Assembly: GCA_030731635.1 (NCBI GenBank)
Contig: JANQTR010000063.1
Location: forward strand, 1 to 5,720
DNA: 5,720 nt
From: Erythrobacter sp.
Lineage (GTDB): Bacteria; Pseudomonadota; Alphaproteobacteria; Sphingomonadales; Sphingomonadaceae
Direction of reading: 5' to 3'
The position numbers and the translations under genes were made by a program. This document shows positions 5,465 to 5,720 of this stretch, piece after piece; the stretch's first letter is position 1; each line of letters begins with the position of its first letter. A model generated the notes under the pieces. That model was not told the DNA's origin, ran no database searches, and worked only from the letters and a program-made list of their open reading frames with translations.

Positions 5465-5720
5465 ATGACCCGTCCCAAAGTTCTCATTTCCGACAAGATG
5501 GACCCCAACGCCGCGCGCATTTTTGAAGAGCGCGGCTGCGATGTCGATGTCATCACCGGCGAAACGCCCGAACAATTGATCGCGCGCATTGGCGACTATG
5601 ATGGCCTTGCGATCCGGTCCTCGACCAAGGTGACCGCTGCCATTCTGGATGCTGCTACCAATCTCAAGGTGATTGGCCGTGCCGGGATTGGCGTGGACAA
5701 TGTCGATATCCCTTATGCCA
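5465..5720 (+). CDS. serA: D-3-phosphoglycerate dehydrogenase, N-terminal part (cut by the right edge)
   Basis: The first 85 codons are present and the frame is open at the edge. SerA oxidises 3-phosphoglycerate to 3-phosphohydroxypyruvate with NAD, the first step of the phosphorylated serine pathway, and so supplies the substrate of the adjacent SerC. The visible part is the start of the substrate-binding domain of the D-isomer 2-hydroxyacid dehydrogenase family: PKVLISDKMDPNAARIFEERG (4-24), GLAIRSSTKVTAAILD (about 46-61) and the highly characteristic LKVIGRAGIGVDNVDIP (about 67-83). The NAD-binding GXGXXG motif, the catalytic Arg-Glu-His residues and any ACT-type regulatory domain lie beyond the window, so serine feedback inhibition cannot be judged. 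The ATG at 5465 is supported by GGAAGG at 5451-5456, eight bases ahead. It is probably co-transcribed with serC across the repeat element. Confidence 0.94.
   Translation, partial: MTRPKVLISDKMDPNAARIFEERGCDVDVITGETPEQLIARIGDYDGLAIRSSTKVTAAILDAATNLKVIGRAGIGVDNVDIPYA

Noticed and set aside
1..5720. A novel defence, mobile or biosynthetic system
   Set aside because: The genes are mostly ordinary chromosomal ones with uniform base composition, and no integrase, transposase, toxin-antitoxin pair or effector-like gene is visible.

Overview
The window is about 63% GC by eye and entirely bacterial. It most resembles an alphaproteobacterium of the Sphingomonadales (Erythrobacter/Sphingomonas type). 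The evidence is the alphaproteobacterial-type SerC, a serC-serA gene pair preceded by what looks like the alphaproteobacterial serC leader RNA, a YqjI-like PadR regulator, and a palindromic repeat of the kind scattered through such genomes. The taxonomic placement is inference from protein style and gene order, not from a search.

Layout. (1) Positions 1-1457, minus strand: rarA (AAA+ ATPase of replication fork maintenance), followed through a 4-base GTGA overlap by the 5' end of a small lipoprotein gene that runs off the left edge. (2) Positions 1458-1572: a divergent intergenic region with a 12-bp perfect AT-rich palindrome overlapping a candidate -10 box, a likely PadR autoregulatory operator. 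(3) Positions 1573-2753, plus strand: a PadR-family regulator, then a four-helix membrane protein of unknown function whose ribosome binding site is buried in a 9-bp hairpin. (4) Positions 2791-3978, minus strand: a GT4-type glycosyltransferase that converges on the membrane protein gene. (5) Positions 3979-4156: a divergent region with a dyad, a possible promoter and the serC leader RNA. (6) Positions 4157-5720, plus strand: serC, a 129-bp gap carrying a GC-rich palindromic repeat element, and the first 85 codons of serA, cut by the right edge.

How they work together. SerA and SerC catalyse the first two steps of the phosphorylated serine pathway (3-phosphoglycerate to 3-phosphohydroxypyruvate to phosphoserine). 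They very probably form one transcription unit controlled at the leader RNA. RarA and the lipoprotein may be translationally coupled. The PadR regulator and the membrane protein may form a small autoregulated unit. The glycosyltransferase has no clear functional partner here.

I see no phage, IS element, CRISPR array, tRNA or rRNA, and no convincing undescribed multi-gene system. The most interesting material is regulatory: the serC leader, the PadR operator, and the hairpin over the membrane protein's ribosome binding site.
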